Assembly (NCBI GenBank): GCA_903848435.1
Contig: CAINGG010000088.1
Span: 1 to 6,192, forward strand
DNA length: 6,192 bases
DNA from: an uncultured Actinomycetes bacterium
Lineage (GTDB): Bacteria; Actinomycetota; Actinomycetes; S36-B12
Reading direction: 5' to 3'
Under the pieces are notes generated by a model. It did not search any database. It had not been told where the DNA came from and saw only the letters and a list, made by a program, of their open reading frames with translations. The position numbers and the translations under genes were made by a program. Positions within the stretch are counted from its first letter, which is position 1. Every line of letters starts with the position of its first letter. Shown piece after piece: positions 4,175 to 6,192 of the stretch.

Positions 4175-5644
4175 ATGACCTACGAGGGCACATGGGAGTC
4201 GGTCAGCACCCATCCCCTCCCGCAGTGGTACGACGACGCCAAGCTCGGTGTCTTCCTGCACTGGGGGCTCTACTCCGTACCGGGCTGGAGCCCGCAGGTC
4301 GGTGACATCCAGCAGCTCCTGCACGACGAAGGCCCCGCCGGCATGCTCAAGAACAACCCGTATGCCGAGTGGTATCGCAACACCATGCAGATCGAGGGCA
4401 GCCCCACCCAGATCCATCACGAGCAGACCTACGGCAAGGATTTCCCCTACGACGGCTTCATCCCCGCCTTCAACGCCGGGGCCAACACCGCGGACCTCGA
4501 TGCGATCTCGGACCTGTGCGCGTCGGCGGGCGCGAAGTACGTCGTCCTGACGACCAAGCACCACGAGGGATTCCGGCTGTGGCCGTCGAAACTCGCCAAC
4601 CCCAACAAGGGCATCTACAACGCGCAGCGCGACATCGTCGGAGACCTCTCCGCCAGCGTCCGATCACACGGCATGCGGATGGGGTTGTACTACTCCGGCG
4701 GATACGACTGGCCGTTCAACAACGCCGTCATGAAGCACCCGGCCGACGCCATGCTCGCGGTGCCCGTCTCGCAGGAGTACGTCGACTATGCGACCGGCCA
4801 GGTGCGCGAGCTCATCGATGCGTATCACCCCGATGTGCTGTGGAACGACGTCGCGTGGCCGCCGGGCGGCAACCTGGCCGATCTCTTCGCGTACTACTAC
4901 AACCACGTGCCCGACGGTGTCATCAATGATCGCTGGATCGAGCCGAGTGGGCGCCGCAACATCGTGACCGACACGCTCACCCGCGCGGCCGGCGATCTCG
5001 TCCAGTTGATGTGGAAGCACATCCCGGAGGACAGCAAGAAACTCACCTTTCCGGGTGCGCACTGGTACGACTTCAACACCCCTGAATACACCGTCTTCCA
5101 CGACATCCAGGCCAAGAAGTGGGAGGCCACTCGCGGCGTCGGCCACTCCTTCGGTGCCAACCGCAATGAGCGGCCGCAGGACATCGTGACGACCACCGAG
5201 CTCGTGCGTCTGCTCGTCGACGTGGTGTCGAAGAACGGCAATCTGCTCATCGGCATCGGCCCGGACGAGAACGGCCGCATCGTCCCCGAGCAGCAGGCGC
5301 CGCTGCGCGGACTCGGTGCCTGGATGGCCGACAACGGAAAGGCGATCTACGGATCACGGCCGTGGACCACGCCCGAGACAACCACGTCCGAAGGCACCGA
5401 CGTGCGCCTCTGGCAGAACGACGGCCAGGTCTACGCCGGGCTGCTCGACCTTCCGGGTGCGCGAACCTTCGCGCTGCGGGGGATCGACGGCCGGTCGGTC
5501 GACGAGGTGCACATCGTGGGCAGCCGGGCCAAGGTCGGTATTGGCGAGCGCGATGGCCTGGTCGAGATCTCGCTGCCCGAGCGCGTGCCCGTGGAGCCGG
5601 CGTACGTGCTGCGGCTGGGACCGGGAGCCACCCAGGTCGGCTAG
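4175..5644 (+). CDS. GH29 alpha-L-fucosidase, cytoplasmic
   Basis: The protein has 489 residues and should hydrolyse terminal alpha-L-fucosyl linkages with retention (EC 3.2.1.51). The N-terminal (beta/alpha)8-like domain has the GH29 signatures: DAKLGVFLHWGLYSVPGW with His29, VVLTTKHHEGF with His129/His130, and LWNDVAWP with the nucleophile Asp225. NDRW gives Arg253. DFNTPEY gives Glu304, aligned by motif with the acid/base Glu266 of Thermotoga maritima fucosidase. GNLLIGIGP and AIYGSRPW mark the end of the barrel, and residues from about 395 form the C-terminal beta-sandwich. Relative to the Thermotoga enzyme, as I recall it, about 39 residues are inserted between NDRW and DFNTPEY. No signal peptide is present, so it probably acts inside the cell on imported or internal fucosides. 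An in-frame ATG at 4127 would add 16 residues and overlap gene 5 by 41 bp. I prefer 4175 because that extension does not look like GH29. It is probably co-transcribed with the membrane-protein gene. Confidence 0.93.
   Translation: MTYEGTWESVSTHPLPQWYDDAKLGVFLHWGLYSVPGWSPQVGDIQQLLHDEGPAGMLKNNPYAEWYRNTMQIEGSPTQIHHEQTYGKDFPYDGFIPAFNAGANTADLDAISDLCASAGAKYVVLTTKHHEGFRLWPSKLANPNKGIYNAQRDIVGDLSASVRSHGMRMGLYYSGGYDWPFNNAVMKHPADAMLAVPVSQEYVDYATGQVRELIDAYHPDVLWNDVAWPPGGNLADLFAYYYNHVPDGVINDRWIEPSGRRNIVTDTLTRAAGDLVQLMWKHIPEDSKKLTFPGAHWYDFNTPEYTVFHDIQAKKWEATRGVGHSFGANRNERPQDIVTTTELVRLLVDVVSKNGNLLIGIGPDENGRIVPEQQAPLRGLGAWMADNGKAIYGSRPWTTPETTTSEGTDVRLWQNDGQVYAGLLDLPGARTFALRGIDGRSVDEVHIVGSRAKVGIGERDGLVEISLPERVPVEPAYVLRLGPGATQVG
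5633..5644. other. Convergent gene-end element, copy 2 (CAGGTCGGCTAG)
   Basis: This is the second exact copy of the 12-mer. It encodes Gln-Val-Gly-stop at the end of the fucosidase, and its CTAG also supplies the TAG (5643-5641) of the convergent aldo/keto reductase. Both genes here are securely identified, so the shared-stop overlap is firm. The flanking bases differ from copy 1. Confidence 0.75.
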
Positions 5645-6192
5645 GCGAGCTCGGGGGCGGTCTCGAGCTCCTTCATCGCCGCGGGCTCGAGGGTGACGAG
5701 CGCGGCGTCGCAGTTCTCCTTGAGGTGATCGAGCGAACCCGTGCCCGGGATCGGGAGCATCACGGGGGAGCGCTGCAGCAGCCAGGCAAGCGCGACCTGC
5801 GCCGGCGTGCAGTTGTGGCTGGCCGCGATGTGCGCGAGCGGGCCGTCATCGGCGACGAGCGCGCGGTTGCCCAGCGGGAACCACGGGATGAAGCCGATGC
5901 CCTCGGCGGTGCAGTGGTCAAGCAGGTCTTCGCTTTGGCGCAGGCCCGCGTGGAAGAGGTTTTGCACGCTCACGATCGGCATGACCTTGCGGGCGCGCTC
6001 GAGTTCGTCGATCGAAACCTCAGACAAGCCGACATGGCGGATGAGGCCCTCATCTTGCATCTGCCTGATGACGCCGAACTGCTCGTCCTCGGGAACCTGG
6101 GGGTCGATGCGGTGCAATTGCCACAGGTCTATGCGCTCGACACCGAGCCGGCGCAGAGACATCTGCACGCACTGGCGCAGGTAGTCGGGCCG
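5641..6192 (-). CDS. Aldo/keto reductase, C-terminal part (5' end outside the window)
   Basis: The reverse strand is open from the right edge to TAG 5643-5641, giving 183 residues of a family that is usually about 280-330 long; roughly the first 100 or more are missing. The GTG at 6168 is internal, because coding continues upstream as RPDYLRQC. The visible part has the family hallmarks: LRRLGVERIDLWQLHRID with the catalytic-tetrad His (27th visible residue), GLIRHVGLSEVS, VSVQNLF, GIGFIPWFPLGN, and the NADP-binding end segment IPGTGS with HLKENCDA. The tetrad Asp, Tyr and Lys lie outside the window. It should be a soluble NAD(P)H-dependent carbonyl reductase. The sequence reminds me of the YdbC/pyridoxal-reductase-like branch, but the substrate cannot be decided here. 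It converges on the fucosidase gene with a 4-bp stop overlap. Confidence 0.92.
   Translation of the reverse strand, partial: RPDYLRQCVQMSLRRLGVERIDLWQLHRIDPQVPEDEQFGVIRQMQDEGLIRHVGLSEVSIDELERARKVMPIVSVQNLFHAGLRQSEDLLDHCTAEGIGFIPWFPLGNRALVADDGPLAHIAASHNCTPAQVALAWLLQRSPVMLPIPGTGSLDHLKENCDAALVTLEPAAMKELETAPELA
5647..5670 (+). terminator. Stem-loop just after the fucosidase stop
   Basis: GAGCTCG (5647-5653) pairs perfectly with CGAGCTC (5664-5670). Three more inner pairs (G-T, G-C, G-T) are possible and would leave a GCGG loop. It begins 3 nt after the fucosidase TAG. No run of T follows, so it would be a tail-less terminator or an mRNA 3'-end stabiliser. It lies within the last codons of the convergent reductase gene, so codon constraints could also explain it. 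Confidence 0.35.

Noticed and set aside
3430..4176. Minus-strand 248-residue highly charged ORF
   Set aside because: The Glu/Gln/Asp-rich stretch is the antisense of hydrophobic codons in the four-helix protein, and the ORF crosses two real genes.
1..6192. Defence, CRISPR, toxin-antitoxin, retron or other novel multi-gene system
   Set aside because: I found no repeat-spacer pattern, reverse transcriptase, nuclease, toxin-like pair or mobile-element ends. The gene set looks like ordinary actinobacterial accessory metabolism and secreted proteins.

Overview
The window is high-GC DNA with the look of an actinomycete chromosome (Actinomycetota). The genes are tightly packed, G/C dominates third codon positions, and at least one promoter has the 'TAnnnT directly before ATG' layout typical of leaderless actinobacterial genes. 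The collagen-like gene also carries a Cys-containing N-terminal module that I recall mainly from actinobacterial proteins. I see no phage, insertion sequence, CRISPR array or RNA gene, and I cannot name genus or species.

Layout from left to right:
(1) 3-116, the last 37 codons of an unidentified gene.
(2) 194-1033 (+), a secreted collagen-like protein: signal peptide, short two-Cys module, 20 uninterrupted Gly-X-Y triplets and a C1q/TNF-type beta-sandwich head.
(3) 1030-1158 (-), a 40-42 residue ORF with a CHCC putative zinc-binding pattern, tail-to-tail with gene 2 and divergent from gene 4.
(4) 1195-3759 (+), an 854-residue secreted alpha/beta hydrolase with a clear Ser-His-Asp triad and about 450 residues of beta-rich C-terminal domains, one of them Calx-beta-like. 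A near-consensus promoter, CTGACA-17 nt-TAGGGT, would start its mRNA at the A of the ATG.
(5) 3769-4167 (+), a four-helix membrane protein of the YvlD / phage_holin_4_2 type.
(6) 4175-5644 (+), a cytoplasmic GH29 alpha-L-fucosidase with both catalytic carboxylates identifiable and a loop of about 39 extra residues between them.
(7) 5641-6192 (-), the C-terminal part of an aldo/keto reductase that runs off the right edge.

Genes 5 and 6 are 7 bp apart and form a likely two-gene operon, probably with a promoter of its own overlapping the stop codon of gene 4. Genes 2 and 4 both encode exported proteins, one probably an adhesive or structural surface protein and one an esterase-like hydrolase. 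I see no evidence that they work as one pathway with the fucosidase.

I did not find a convincing new multi-gene system. The points most worth a second look are small ones: the overlooked zinc-ribbon-like ORF, two convergent gene ends that share CTAG stop overlaps and an identical 12-bp sequence, the leaderless promoter lying in nested inverted repeats, the unassigned C-terminal half of the hydrolase, and the active-site-proximal insertion in the fucosidase.
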